Positions 8,883 to 17,652 of a stretch of 64,000 nt of DNA are shown here, one piece after another. Within the stretch, counting starts at the first letter, position 1. The number at the start of each line of letters is the position of its first letter. The stretch comes from Mucilaginibacter sp. MD40. GTDB taxonomy: Bacteria > Bacteroidota > Bacteroidia > Sphingobacteriales > Sphingobacteriaceae. The notes below the pieces were generated by a model. That model saw nothing but the letters and a program-made list of their open reading frames with translations. It was not told where the DNA came from and searched no databases. The stretch is taken from contig NZ_NRSW01000001.1 in assembly GCF_002288635.1 (NCBI RefSeq), positions 3,615,852-3,679,851 on the forward strand, written 5' to 3'. The position numbers were made by a program, and so were the translations under genes.

Positions 8883-10790
8883 TTACATATAAGCCCTTTG
8901 GTTGTTACCTTCCATCCAGTTAACAAAGGCGCGGTTAACTACCTTGTTACCACCCGGGGTTGGATAATCACCGCTGAAATACCAGTCGCCCAGGTGATCA
9001 GGGCAGGCTTTATGCAGGTTATCCAATGTTTGGTAAAGCACTTTAACTTCTGCCTTAATGTTAGCCGGGGTGATGATCCTGGCAATACGGTCTGATATTT
9101 CCTGATCGGTAAACGGTGCATAAATAGCCTTCACATAGTTCTCTACCTCTTCTTTAGGCAGGCTTGCACTGGCTTTACATTTGTTGTACACATCAATAAT
9201 CACATCTTCCTTGCCCTGCTCTTTTAAGAGGCTGATAGCCGCTTCAAAGGCAACAAACTCACCCATGCGCGACATATCAATACCGTAACAGTCGGGGTAA
9301 CGGATCTGCGGGGCGGATGATACCACCACCACCTTTTTAGGACCAAGGCGATCTAATATCTTGAGGATACTTTGCTTTAACGTAGTACCACGTACAATAG
9401 AGTCGTCCAATACCACCAGTGTATCGGCATCGCGTTTTATTAAACCGTAAGTGCTATCATAAACGTGTGCCACCATCTCGCTGCGGTCAGCATCCTGTGT
9501 AATAAAGGTACGCAGTTTAACATCTTTAATGGCTATCTTCTCCACACGTGGAGCAAGCGCCAATACTTCAGAAAGTTCCTCCTCGCTTATTTTATCGGCG
9601 CGGTTAAGCAGTCGGTCGCGCTGGTATTGTTTAATGTATTTGTGTATGCCCTCAACCATTCCATAAAACGCCACTTCGGCAGTGTTAGGGATGTAGGAGA
9701 ATACCGTGTTCTTAATATCGTTGTTTACTACATCCAATATCTGCGGGCATAATAAACGGCCCAATTGCTTACGCTCACGATAGATAGAACTATCGCTACC
9801 GCGCGAGAAGTAAATACGCTCAAATGAACATGATTTTTTCTCTTTGGGCTCGCTGAACTGGTCTTCGGTAATTTTACCGTTCTTTTTAACAATTAGTGCA
9901 TGGCCGGGTTTAATTTCCTTGATCTCCTCAACCGGGATATTGAATGCCGTTTGCAAAGCAGGGCGCTCTGAGGCAGCTACTACTATCTCGTCATTCTGGA
10001 AATAATATGCCGGGCGTATACCAGCCGGGTCGCGCATTACAAACGCATCGCCATGCCCCATAATACCTACAATGGTGTAACCACCGTCCCAGTTCTTGGC
10101 AGACTTGGTCAATATCTTGGCAACGTCAAGGTCGTTCGCTATCATCTTACTGATCTCGCGGTTATCATTCATGCCCTCGCGTTTGTACTGATCAAACAAG
10201 CCCTGGTTCTCCGTATCCAAAAAGTGCCCTATCTTTTCCAGCACGGTAACTGTATCAGCCTGCTCTTTAGGGTGCTGGCCAAGTTCGTACAGCTGTTGCA
10301 GCAACTCATCAACATTGGTCATGTTAAAGTTACCGGCAATCACCAGGTTACGGGTCATCCAGTTGTTCTGGCGCAGAAAAGGGTGGCAACTTTCTATACT
10401 GTTTTTACCGTGCGTACCATAACGCAAATGGCCCAATAACACTTCGCCGGTAAAGCTTACGTGCTCTTTGAGCCATTCGGTATCAGCCATTTTCTCGGGC
10501 ATCTCCTTCTGTATCTCAGCAAACTTCTTCTGTATATATTCAAAGATGTCTGCAACAGCATTTGACGCCATCGATCGGTGTCGGCTTATGTAGCGTTTAC
10601 CGGGCTCAATATCCAGTTTAATGGTAGCAACACCCGCACCGTCTTGCCCGCGGTTATGCTGTTTTTCCATTAAAAGGTAAAGCTTGTTTAGTCCGTACAG
10701 CGCAGTGCCGTACTTTTTCTGATAATAAGAGAGTGGCTTTAATAAGCGGATAAACGCCACACCGCATTCATGTTTAATCTGATCGCTCAT
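8883..10790 (-). CDS. purF: amidophosphoribosyltransferase family protein (long PurF type)
   Basis: Class II glutamine amidotransferase fused to a phosphoribosyltransferase, expected to make phosphoribosylamine from PRPP and glutamine, the first step of purine synthesis. Cys9 in HECGVAF would become the N-terminal nucleophile after removal of an 8-residue propeptide, and HNRGQDGAG follows. The PRPP-binding motif VVLDDSIVRGTT is intact. At 635 aa it is clearly longer than usual PurF (about 470-510 aa), with an insertion in the glutamine domain and a C-terminal extension. It may be a paralogue beside a standard PurF elsewhere in the genome. A TAATTTTG box lies 18 bp upstream. Confidence 0.88.
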   Translation of the reverse strand: MSDQIKHECGVAFIRLLKPLSYYQKKYGTALYGLNKLYLLMEKQHNRGQDGAGVATIKLDIEPGKRYISRHRSMASNAVADIFEYIQKKFAEIQKEMPEKMADTEWLKEHVSFTGEVLLGHLRYGTHGKNSIESCHPFLRQNNWMTRNLVIAGNFNMTNVDELLQQLYELGQHPKEQADTVTVLEKIGHFLDTENQGLFDQYKREGMNDNREISKMIANDLDVAKILTKSAKNWDGGYTIVGIMGHGDAFVMRDPAGIRPAYYFQNDEIVVAASERPALQTAFNIPVEEIKEIKPGHALIVKKNGKITEDQFSEPKEKKSCSFERIYFSRGSDSSIYRERKQLGRLLCPQILDVVNNDIKNTVFSYIPNTAEVAFYGMVEGIHKYIKQYQRDRLLNRADKISEEELSEVLALAPRVEKIAIKDVKLRTFITQDADRSEMVAHVYDSTYGLIKRDADTLVVLDDSIVRGTTLKQSILKILDRLGPKKVVVVSSAPQIRYPDCYGIDMSRMGEFVAFEAAISLLKEQGKEDVIIDVYNKCKASASLPKEEVENYVKAIYAPFTDQEISDRIARIITPANIKAEVKVLYQTLDNLHKACPDHLGDWYFSGDYPTPGGNKVVNRAFVNWMEGNNQRAYM

Positions 10791-10807
10791 GATTGGGAAT
10801 GAGCACG

Positions 10808-10815
10808 CAAAATTA
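10808..10815 (-). promoter_or_regulatory. candidate -7 box of the PurF-type gene
   Basis: On the minus strand the sequence reads TAATTTTG, a full match to TAnnTTTG, 18 bp before the ATG. The predicted leader is about 11 nt. No clear -33 element is visible. Confidence 0.45.
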
Positions 10816-10880
10816 CGACTTTAATTTAAATTGTGTTTAAACGCATGTCATTAAATAGTACTTTTTTTACTCACCCCCTG

Positions 10881-10907
10881 CCCCCTCTCTGCTTTGCAGA
10901 GAGGGGG
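10881..10907. repeat. 12-bp C/G hairpin
   Basis: CCCCCTCTCTGC and GCAGAGAGGGGG pair perfectly around a TTT loop. It has no T tract, so it looks like a dispersed hairpin repeat rather than a terminator. Confidence 0.7.
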
Positions 10908-10974
10908 TGTAAATTATTGCTGTAGTGAACTCACTCTGCTCTCCTTGCTGCTCGGAAAAAGCCTCACCCCAAAC

Positions 10975-10993
10975 CCCTCTCCAAAGGAGAGGG
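10975..10993. repeat. 8-bp C/G hairpin in a CACCCCAAACCCCT context
   Basis: CCCTCTCC and GGAGAGGG pair around AAA. The flanking CTCACCCCAAACCCC resembles the context of the hairpin 90 bp to the left, so the two are probably related dispersed repeats. Confidence 0.65.
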
Positions 10994-11241
10994 ACTTAGA
11001 GCTTATGCTCTTTGCGCAGCAGAGAGAGTCGACAAGCGTAGTGATGTCCGGGTGAGTAAAGCGGGCGTTACCTGTGGCGCGCGCTATCCGCTCATACGCG
11101 CACCGGCTTTAGGCGCAAGGCCGGTATCCGCTGCTATCGCTAACGCATTTGGTCTGAACTCTAATTTTAAGAATTTGGAAACTTATGTTTTAATGCACAC
11201 ACACCATAAATGCAGTAATCTTGCTTAAACAAACAATCAAC

Positions 11242-11273
11242 ACGTCATGCCGAATTTATTTCGGCATCCCACA
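11242..11273. repeat. left arm of a 32-bp inverted repeat (REP-like hairpin)
   Basis: The arm is the exact reverse complement of 11619-11650. Inside it, ATGCCGAA / TTCGGCAT (11247-11254 and 11260-11267) forms an 8-bp stem with a TTTAT loop. Homology with the right arm stops abruptly on both sides, so the 32 bp are a defined unit. It lies 13 bp past the nuclease stop codon. Confidence 0.9.
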
Positions 11274-11286
11274 TGCTAAGCAATTC

Positions 11287-11580
11287 TTAGTCTAATTCGT
11301 GCTTTAAGTTCTTCATCTCGGGATTTATTGACTTGATAAGATTGATTTTCCAATCCCGATGCCAATTCTTTAACTGTTTCTCTCTGTCAATAGCATCTGT
11401 AATTCGATCAAAAGATTCGTAATACATTAAATCAAATAATCGATACTTTTTCACAAACAAAGAACCTTCGTTATTTAGATGCTGCCAAATGCGAGCACGA
11501 AGATCAGATGTAACCCCAATATAGAAGGTTGTACGATATGCATTTGTCATGATGTAAACATAGGGTTGCTTAATTAGCAT
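11287..11580 (-). CDS. GIY-YIG endonuclease domain protein
   Basis: A 97-aa single-domain nuclease of the UvrC/GIY-YIG fold, UPF0213-like. The YVYI segment (7-10) and YIG (20-22) form the signature. R28 and R30 on the following helix and E67 in DREKQLKNW are the expected catalytic Arg and metal-binding Glu. There is no extra DNA-binding domain. Its whole surroundings are one unit: perfect 32-bp inverted repeats lie 13 bp past its stop and 38 bp before its start. Such genes are common in this phylum, but their role is not settled. The gene looks intact. Confidence 0.9.
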   Translation of the reverse strand: MLIKQPYVYIMTNAYRTTFYIGVTSDLRARIWQHLNNEGSLFVKKYRLFDLMYYESFDRITDAIDREKQLKNWHRDWKINLIKSINPEMKNLKHELD

Positions 11581-11618
11581 ATCGCGTGTGTGGGTATGCT
11601 TCTAATGTAAACCATTCT

Positions 11619-11650
11619 TGTGGGATGCCGAAATAAATTCGGCATGACGT
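11619..11650. repeat. right arm of the 32-bp inverted repeat (REP-like hairpin)
   Basis: A perfect reverse complement of the arm at 11242-11273, with the same internal 8-bp stem. It lies 38 bp upstream of the nuclease start codon, so it could overlap the gene's promoter region. Confidence 0.9.
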
Positions 11651-11729
11651 TTTGGAAGCGCGTGTACGTTCGCAAGAGTTGGATGGCTCGAACGTGAACT
11701 CTTTATAGCTTTTTATTAAATTTACCTGT

Positions 11730-12518
11730 ATGAAAATCGCTCTTGCCACGCCTCACTTTCCCAAATCCATTACCGACGGATTAAACAAAGTAGCAAAACT
11801 TGCTGCCGAAGCTGCAAAGCAGGGTGCTGTTATCGTGTGTTTCCCGGAAACGTTCATCCCCGGTTATCCTTTAGTTGAGGTTGAAGTTCCGCAGGCATCG
11901 CAAGAACAGTTAAGAGAAGCATTAGCACAGGTTTGCGAAATAGCGAAAGCCAAAAATATTGCCATCATTATCCCAATGGATTGGTATGAGGGCAACCAGT
12001 TTTACAATGTAGCCCAGGTAATATCCGCCGAAGGCGAAGTACTGGGTTACCAGACCAAAAACCAGTTAGACCCGTCTGAGGACCAGCAATGGCAGCCTGG
12101 CACCGAACGCCGGTTATTTGAAGTGAGCGGATTAAAATTTGGTATCACCATCTGCCACGAAGGTTTTCGCTACCCCGAGTCAGTGCGTTGGGCAGCGCGC
12201 GAGGGTGCGCATGTGGTGTTCCACCCTTACCTGAGCGGCAGCGACGTAAAAGGCAAGCAAATAACCGAATGGTGCAGCCCAAGCAGCCCATATTACGAGA
12301 AAGCCATAATGATGCGGGCATTGGAGAACACCATCTACTTTGCCAGCGTAGGTTATGCCATGAAATACCAGGAATCAACCTCGGCCATTATCGCGCCCAA
12401 CGGCGAATGCCTCGCCTACCAACCATACGGCCAGGAAGGTGTCATTGTAGCGGATGCAGATCTGGAAAAAGCAACCGGATATTTAGCTAAACGGTTTAAG
12501 CCGGAGTTATATGGGTAA
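11730..12518 (+). CDS. carbon-nitrogen hydrolase (nitrilase superfamily)
   Basis: A 262-aa cytosolic hydrolase with the complete Glu-Lys-Cys triad: E40 in CFPETFIPGYP, K110 in GYQTKNQLDP and C142 in GITICHEGFRYPE. Family members cleave nitriles or amides. The Cys context (ICHEGFRYPE) is that of the amidase-like branches, and the substrate cannot be told from sequence. The ATG at 11730 is preceded by TAAATTTA, a weak -7-like box. The gene is monocistronic. Confidence 0.88.
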   Translation: MKIALATPHFPKSITDGLNKVAKLAAEAAKQGAVIVCFPETFIPGYPLVEVEVPQASQEQLREALAQVCEIAKAKNIAIIIPMDWYEGNQFYNVAQVISAEGEVLGYQTKNQLDPSEDQQWQPGTERRLFEVSGLKFGITICHEGFRYPESVRWAAREGAHVVFHPYLSGSDVKGKQITEWCSPSSPYYEKAIMMRALENTIYFASVGYAMKYQESTSAIIAPNGECLAYQPYGQEGVIVADADLEKATGYLAKRFKPELYG

Positions 12519-12535
12519 AGGCATTCCCCACCCCT

Positions 12536-12620
12536 GTCATTATGAGCGATAGCGAAGAATCTGATTATTAATAAACTTTGCATGTAGTCTGATAGATGCC
12601 TCACATACGTTCAGCATGAC
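12536..12620. repeat. inverted pair of GTCAT-type REP-like repeats
   Basis: The left copy (12536-12562) reads GTCATTATGAGCGATAGCGA and on to AATCT. The right copy (12595-12620), read on the minus strand, is GTCATGCTGAACGTATGTGA and on to GCATCT. The two are diverged relatives in opposite orientation, 32 bp apart, between converging genes. Confidence 0.7.
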
Positions 12621-12645
12621 AAATTCCGATTATTTGGCGATCAGG

Positions 12646-14613
12646 TTACTTACTAAACCCAACCATTTTATGCAGCACCGCAGGGTTGTAAACCTTGCCG
12701 CCTTTAATGATCGTCTTTACATTCCTTACCGCGCTGATGTTAGTGAGCGGATCACCGTCTATAATAACCATATCAGCGTTTTTACCCGTAGTTATAGATC
12801 CTGTCTTTTGTGATAAGCCCATTACCTGTGCCGGTATTATGGTAGCCGTTTTTAAAGCCTGTGCAGGCGTTAAGCCACCCTCAACGTAAAGCTCCAATTC
12901 GTGCGCTACGCTAAATCCGGGGAAACCCATATCCGTACCGGCAACAACTGGAACGCCTTCGTCATACAACTTTTTCACCAGCACCTTCATGCTGTTCAGC
13001 ATGGGCATCAGCATGGCATGTGTAGCAGAGTCTTCTCCGGTATTAATAAATTGGGTTTGCAAAGGCAACGGCAGCGTGTAAAAAGCCGGCTCCATTTTGG
13101 TAATATCGCTTTTAACATCGCGCAGAGCAAGGTCATAAACGCCAATGGTGGGGTCTATTACTGTTTGGTGATCTTTAATAAACTTTATAGCAGCCTTGCT
13201 CACCGAATCATCGAAATTGATTGAACGATCCTTGTTACGCTTCATTAGGCTGTACACATACTGGATGTGGTTCACCATGTTCATACCGGAGTCTACCCCC
13301 GCCCTGAGCGTCATGTTGTTGGGGATATGCCCGGTTACGGTAAAGCCCTGCTTATGCGCTTCGTCGCAAATGATCTTTAATATGGCGGGCTTAACCGAAC
13401 TGTAAACTTTTATCTGGTCAAAACCTTTGGCTTTATAAGTGTCAACCGCCTTTATGGCTTCCTCTTTTGTATCAGCTTGTATAATGCCTAAAGCCATTGG
13501 GCCCTTACCATCAATAATGCCCGCCAGCAATATTTTCGGGCCAATCCCTTTGCCCGCGTCTATGGCATTTCTCACGGCATCAATAAAACCTAATTCGTTA
13601 CCGCAATCGCGTACCGTGGTTACGCCTGCAGCCAGGTAAGCCGGTCCCCATTCAGTTTGCTCAAAATGGGCGTGCATATCCCACAAGCCCGGCATAATGG
13701 TTTTACCGGCAGCATCTATCACCGTTGCATTCTTGGGTATGGCGATACCTTTTCCCATTTTGGCGATTAAGCCGTTCTCCACTAATAAAACATCATTGGG
13801 CACAGCTTTCCCCGTTTCCACATCAATGATGTTTCCCCCCTTAATAGCAACAACCCCGGAAGCCGCTTTTTGAGGTGGCGCCACCTTTGCAAACGCGGCC
13901 ATGCCATAGCCGGCAGCACGGTTGATCAACTCTGGCAGCAGGCTTTCGTATTCCTGCCGCATCATTTCGGTTTTGTCGCCCTCGGCATCAATGGTGAGGA
14001 TACAGATCAATTTGCCTTTAGCATCCGTCCAAACCAGTTCATTGCCCCAAATCAATCCGCTGATGAGGTAGCGGTTAAAAGTTAGTGGTTTACCATTAAA
14101 AGACAGGTTATCAATACCATCCTTTTTAATTTGCAGCGCACCAAATGGTAACGTGGTGATGTTAGCCGGCTGCTTTTGCTTATTCCAATATTGTAACAGC
14201 AGTTGCTGCACCGTAGCCGGAGAGTAACCCGCGATAGGGAAAGTATTAGGCCCTACAGCTTTGGTTTTCGACTCGCCGTTCACACGCACCAGGGCCGAGT
14301 TGCCTTTTATCGCTATAGAATCATTTACGGTTGACATACGGGAGGTATTCCCTTTGATCACCAGCTCTACAGGATCGCCAACCGGGTTTACCTTAATAGT
14401 GGCCTTTAGCGGCACAGGCGTACCCCTGTCTACAAATTTAAAATCAACCACATATTTCTTTTGATCCTTATAGTTATAAACCTTGTAGGTTTCCTTGCCT
14501 ATATTTTGCTGAAACTTGTGCAGTAAAAAGGTCCCGCTATCAGCAGGCATTTCCTGCGCCTGAGCCTGGCAAAATAACAAGGACAAAAGAGAAAGAGCGA
14601 ATAACTTTTTCAT
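12646..14613 (-). CDS. exported amidohydrolase family protein
   Basis: A 655-aa protein with a signal peptide (cleavage near QAQAQ), a roughly 240-residue N-terminal region of unknown fold and a C-terminal metal-dependent amidohydrolase barrel. Metal ligands are visible: HxH in WDMHAHFEQ, later His residues in VTGHIPNN and VNHIQYVY, and the Asp in VAGTDMGFPG. The barrel is framed by the small beta domain (IDAAGKTIMPG, KNADMVIIDGDPL). Relatives hydrolyse cyclic amides or dipeptides, so a periplasmic prolidase-like role is possible but unproven. A perfect TATATTTG box lies 18 bp upstream. Confidence 0.87.
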   Translation of the reverse strand: MKKLFALSLLSLLFCQAQAQEMPADSGTFLLHKFQQNIGKETYKVYNYKDQKKYVVDFKFVDRGTPVPLKATIKVNPVGDPVELVIKGNTSRMSTVNDSIAIKGNSALVRVNGESKTKAVGPNTFPIAGYSPATVQQLLLQYWNKQKQPANITTLPFGALQIKKDGIDNLSFNGKPLTFNRYLISGLIWGNELVWTDAKGKLICILTIDAEGDKTEMMRQEYESLLPELINRAAGYGMAAFAKVAPPQKAASGVVAIKGGNIIDVETGKAVPNDVLLVENGLIAKMGKGIAIPKNATVIDAAGKTIMPGLWDMHAHFEQTEWGPAYLAAGVTTVRDCGNELGFIDAVRNAIDAGKGIGPKILLAGIIDGKGPMALGIIQADTKEEAIKAVDTYKAKGFDQIKVYSSVKPAILKIICDEAHKQGFTVTGHIPNNMTLRAGVDSGMNMVNHIQYVYSLMKRNKDRSINFDDSVSKAAIKFIKDHQTVIDPTIGVYDLALRDVKSDITKMEPAFYTLPLPLQTQFINTGEDSATHAMLMPMLNSMKVLVKKLYDEGVPVVAGTDMGFPGFSVAHELELYVEGGLTPAQALKTATIIPAQVMGLSQKTGSITTGKNADMVIIDGDPLTNISAVRNVKTIIKGGKVYNPAVLHKMVGFSK

Positions 14614-14630
14614 TGTGAAATGGGTTTACC

Positions 14631-14638
14631 CAAATATA
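14631..14638 (-). promoter_or_regulatory. candidate -7 box of the amidohydrolase gene
   Basis: The minus strand reads TATATTTG, a perfect TAnnTTTG match, 18 bp before the ATG. A TTG lies 15 bp further upstream, closer than the usual spacing. Confidence 0.45.
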
Positions 14639-14681
14639 GTAAAGAGGCCTCAGCAATTGATATTGAATGAGTAATATCGGA

Positions 14682-14714
14682 TAAAAAAAAAGAGACGCAA
14701 GATATTGCGTCTCT
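14682..14714 (-). terminator. intrinsic terminator of the ammonium transporter gene
   Basis: On the minus strand AGAGACGCAA / TTGCGTCTCT forms a 10-bp stem with a 4-nt loop, followed by nine T residues. It lies 25 bp past the amt stop codon. Confidence 0.92.
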
Positions 14715-14739
14715 TCCATATGATTTACCCAGATTAACC

Positions 14740-16047
14740 TTATAATTTTTCCCCGTGCTGGCTGATATCCAGGCCCAGTTCTTCTTCTTCTTTGGAAACA
14801 CGCAGTGGCGATATCATATCCGTGATCTTAAGTAACACTACCGAACCTACAAAAGCGAATAAAGAGGTAGCTACCAGTGCCAATAATTGAATCAGGAACA
14901 AATGGGTATGACCAAAGAATAAGCCCTCCCCTGTGGTATTATTAGGGTTTACATTCTGACTTGCAAATACGCCGGTAAGCAACATACCTACCATACCGCC
15001 TACCCCGTGGCAAGGGAAAACGTCCAGCGTATCATCAATTGATGTACGGGTACGCCATTCTACCACCAGGTTACTTACCACGGCCGAAATAATGCCTATA
15101 GCCAGCGAGTGTGGTACACTTACGAAACCTGCCGCCGGGGTAATGGCTACCAAACCCACTACCGCGCCAATACAGGTACCCATTGCCGATGGCTTACGGC
15201 CACGCAGCATATCAAAAAATATCCAGGTGATACCAGCAGCGGCTGATGCTGTAGTACTGGTTGCCAGGGCGGTTACCGCCAAATGGTTGGCGCCGAAAGC
15301 CGAGCCGGCGTTAAAACCGAACCAGCCAAACCATAACAAACCGGTACCGATCATCACATAAGTGATACGGGCAGGCGAATGGTTAGCCTCGTTACGGCGT
15401 TTAAGGAACAAGGCCGAAGCCAGGGCCGCCCAACCGGCCGACATATGCACCACCGTACCACCCGCAAAATCAAGCACGCCTAATTTAGCCAGGATGCCGT
15501 CCGGATGCCAGGTGGCGTGTGCCAGTGGTGAAAAAATAAATATGGAAAACAGCACCAGGAAGATGATGTACGAATTGAAACGGATGCGCTCCGCGAATGC
15601 GCCGGTGATCAAAGCGGGAGTAATGATAGCAAACTTTAACTGATACATGGCAAATAGCAGCAGCGGGATAGTGGGCGCTAATTTCCAGCTGGCATTACCC
15701 AGCATTCCCTTCATCATAAAATAGGTACCTGGGTTACCAATTACCCCGCCTATACTGTCGCCAAACGCTAAACTGAAACCAAATATCCCCCACATCACGG
15801 TGATGATCACCATACACACGATGCTTTGCAGCATGGTAGAGATCACGTTCTTTTTATTTACCATTCCCCCATAAAAGAAGGCCAAGCCGGGTGTCATGAT
15901 CAAAACCAGCGCGGTTGACATCAGCATCCAGGCAATATCCCCGGTATTGAAATTAGGATTAGCCGACTTATCGAACTCAACCGACGGAAAAATAAACGTT
16001 AAGGCTAAAATGACAAGAATAAGGATGAAGGGAAAATAGCGTTTCAT
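14740..16047 (-). CDS. amt: ammonium transporter (Amt family)
   Basis: Inner-membrane ammonium channel of 435 aa. About 11 helices follow an N-terminal hydrophobic segment that may be a cleaved signal. Family motifs are visible: LVLIMTPGLAFFYGGMV in the first conserved helix, DFAGGTVVHMSAG, the pore His region (CHGVGGMVGMLLTG) and WFGWFGFNAGSA. No GlnK/PII gene is adjacent. It lies 87 bp downstream of nuoN on the same strand, so read-through from the nuo operon is possible, but its own promoter is likely. Confidence 0.95.
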   Translation of the reverse strand: MKRYFPFILILVILALTFIFPSVEFDKSANPNFNTGDIAWMLMSTALVLIMTPGLAFFYGGMVNKKNVISTMLQSIVCMVIITVMWGIFGFSLAFGDSIGGVIGNPGTYFMMKGMLGNASWKLAPTIPLLLFAMYQLKFAIITPALITGAFAERIRFNSYIIFLVLFSIFIFSPLAHATWHPDGILAKLGVLDFAGGTVVHMSAGWAALASALFLKRRNEANHSPARITYVMIGTGLLWFGWFGFNAGSAFGANHLAVTALATSTTASAAAGITWIFFDMLRGRKPSAMGTCIGAVVGLVAITPAAGFVSVPHSLAIGIISAVVSNLVVEWRTRTSIDDTLDVFPCHGVGGMVGMLLTGVFASQNVNPNNTTGEGLFFGHTHLFLIQLLALVATSLFAFVGSVVLLKITDMISPLRVSKEEEELGLDISQHGEKL

Positions 16048-16134
16048 GTTTAAATTGGTATCGTTTAGTTAAAACGGCCTCAATTTATACATTTTATCAA
16101 TACTATTTGAAAAAATTTGAAATTATGGAAATTA

Positions 16135-17649
16135 TCAAAGCACTTTGGTTAACAAATTTGGTAAAACACCAAAAATAATTAGCAATAATGCAATTACAGT
16201 AGAAAAAACTACTAAATTAGTAGATTTTGAGCTTTCGTCCGGGATAAACTCCACCCGTTTCAGGAACAGGTTAAGCGGAATTTTAATATAATAGAACAAG
16301 CCTACAACTGTAGTAACAGCCCCGGTAGCCATTAACGCCATGAGCCATGCACTATGCGTTTGCTGATAAACATCGTAAACCGCCGAAAAAACCAACACCT
16401 TTCCTGTAAAACCTGCGCTAACGGGGATACCTGTCAACGATATCATGACTACCACAAACGCTACCGATACCAGCGGATATTTAAAACCCAGCCCCTTGTA
16501 ATCATTGATGTTTGTGATGTTTTCAGTATTCTCGAAATAATTGGCCAGCATCAGCGCGGCTATATTGGCTAAGCCATAAACAAACAGATAATAGGTTAAT
16601 GCCGACAGACCAGTTGCGCTAAAAGTTGCCACAGCCATTAACGCGAAACCGGTATGCCCTATACCCGAATACGCCAGCATACGCTTTACATTGGATTGCC
16701 ATAACGCGGCAAAGTTTCCCGCTATCATCGTGATGATGCCGAGAACAGAAAGTACTATCCGCAGATCGACACCAGACCAGTTGACAAAATTTTGCCCCGA
16801 AACAATAACAGGGGTAATAACATTTATCAACAGCGCGAAACCTGCTATCTTTGGCAGGGTAGACAGGTAAGCCGTTACCGGCGTAGCCGCGCCTTCATAA
16901 ACATCGGGTACATAAAAATGAGCAGGTACGGCTGATATCTTAAACGCGATACCCAGCATGAGCAAAGCCAGCGCGAACGTTATACTCAATGGATTTATAT
17001 GCAATAAAGCGGCAGCCATTTGCGGCGAAAACAGATCAAGCGTACCACTAAAGGCGTAAAGTAAGGATATACCATAAAGCATTACCGCCGAAGCCGCCGC
17101 GCCAAACAGCACATATTTTAGGCCGGCCTCGCTGCTACGCGCATTGCCTGTACGGTAGGCGGCCAGCAGGTAAGAAGCGATGGATACCATTTCCACACCA
17201 AGATAAACAGCCAGGAGGTTGATGGCCATAGCCATCATATGCAGCCCGAGCACCGAGCCAATAACTATGGTGTAAAGGTCGGAAAGACCCTTAGGGTGCC
17301 GCCTGAGCTGATCGTCCCAGGCAAAATACATCAGCAAGATCAGCGCAAGTACATCAGTGATCAGCTTAAAACTTATGGCCGTATGGTGCAGTACCAGCAT
17401 ACCGCCAAAAACCGTTACCGCGTTACCGGCGGCTAAGGTTACTTGCTGGTTTATTACCTGCACAATTACCAGTAACATGCCACCGGTAGCTACCAGGCGG
17501 CACATCTTAACAGAACGCCTGCCAAATAAAAGATCTGTTACCAGAACAATAATGAACAGCGCGGTTAAGTAAAGCTCGGGCACAAAAAGGTGCAAGCTTT
17601 GCAATATATCATTTAACTGAGCGGTAATATTTGGTAACAGATCCTTCAT
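16135..17649 (-). CDS. nuoN: NADH-quinone oxidoreductase subunit N
   Basis: Antiporter-like proton-pumping membrane subunit of complex I, 504 aa and about 14 helices. Motifs such as KISAVPAHFYVPDVYEGAATPVTAYLS and AYSGIGHTGFALMA identify the NuoN branch of the NuoL/M/N family. It starts three bases after the stop of the DUF4139 gene, so translation is probably coupled. It is the last nuo gene of the operon. Confidence 0.96.
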   Translation of the reverse strand: MKDLLPNITAQLNDILQSLHLFVPELYLTALFIIVLVTDLLFGRRSVKMCRLVATGGMLLVIVQVINQQVTLAAGNAVTVFGGMLVLHHTAISFKLITDVLALILLMYFAWDDQLRRHPKGLSDLYTIVIGSVLGLHMMAMAINLLAVYLGVEMVSIASYLLAAYRTGNARSSEAGLKYVLFGAAASAVMLYGISLLYAFSGTLDLFSPQMAAALLHINPLSITFALALLMLGIAFKISAVPAHFYVPDVYEGAATPVTAYLSTLPKIAGFALLINVITPVIVSGQNFVNWSGVDLRIVLSVLGIITMIAGNFAALWQSNVKRMLAYSGIGHTGFALMAVATFSATGLSALTYYLFVYGLANIAALMLANYFENTENITNINDYKGLGFKYPLVSVAFVVVMISLTGIPVSAGFTGKVLVFSAVYDVYQQTHSAWLMALMATGAVTTVVGLFYYIKIPLNLFLKRVEFIPDESSKSTNLVVFSTVIALLLIIFGVLPNLLTKVL

Positions 17650-17652
17650 TTA

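Larger units (their letters stand above)
10816..11241. other. gene-free, repeat-rich gap
   Basis: I see no credible gene here. The gap holds two G/C-rich hairpins (10881-10907 and 10975-10993) in CACCCC-rich contexts, then a GC-rich stretch (about 11040-11150) made of short CGC-type words. The left REP-like arm of the GIY-YIG unit follows directly. Confidence 0.6.

Noticed and set aside
11040..11160. GC-rich stretch as a possible RNA gene
   Set aside because: I could not fold a cloverleaf or find a conserved RNA pattern; it looks like repeat debris.
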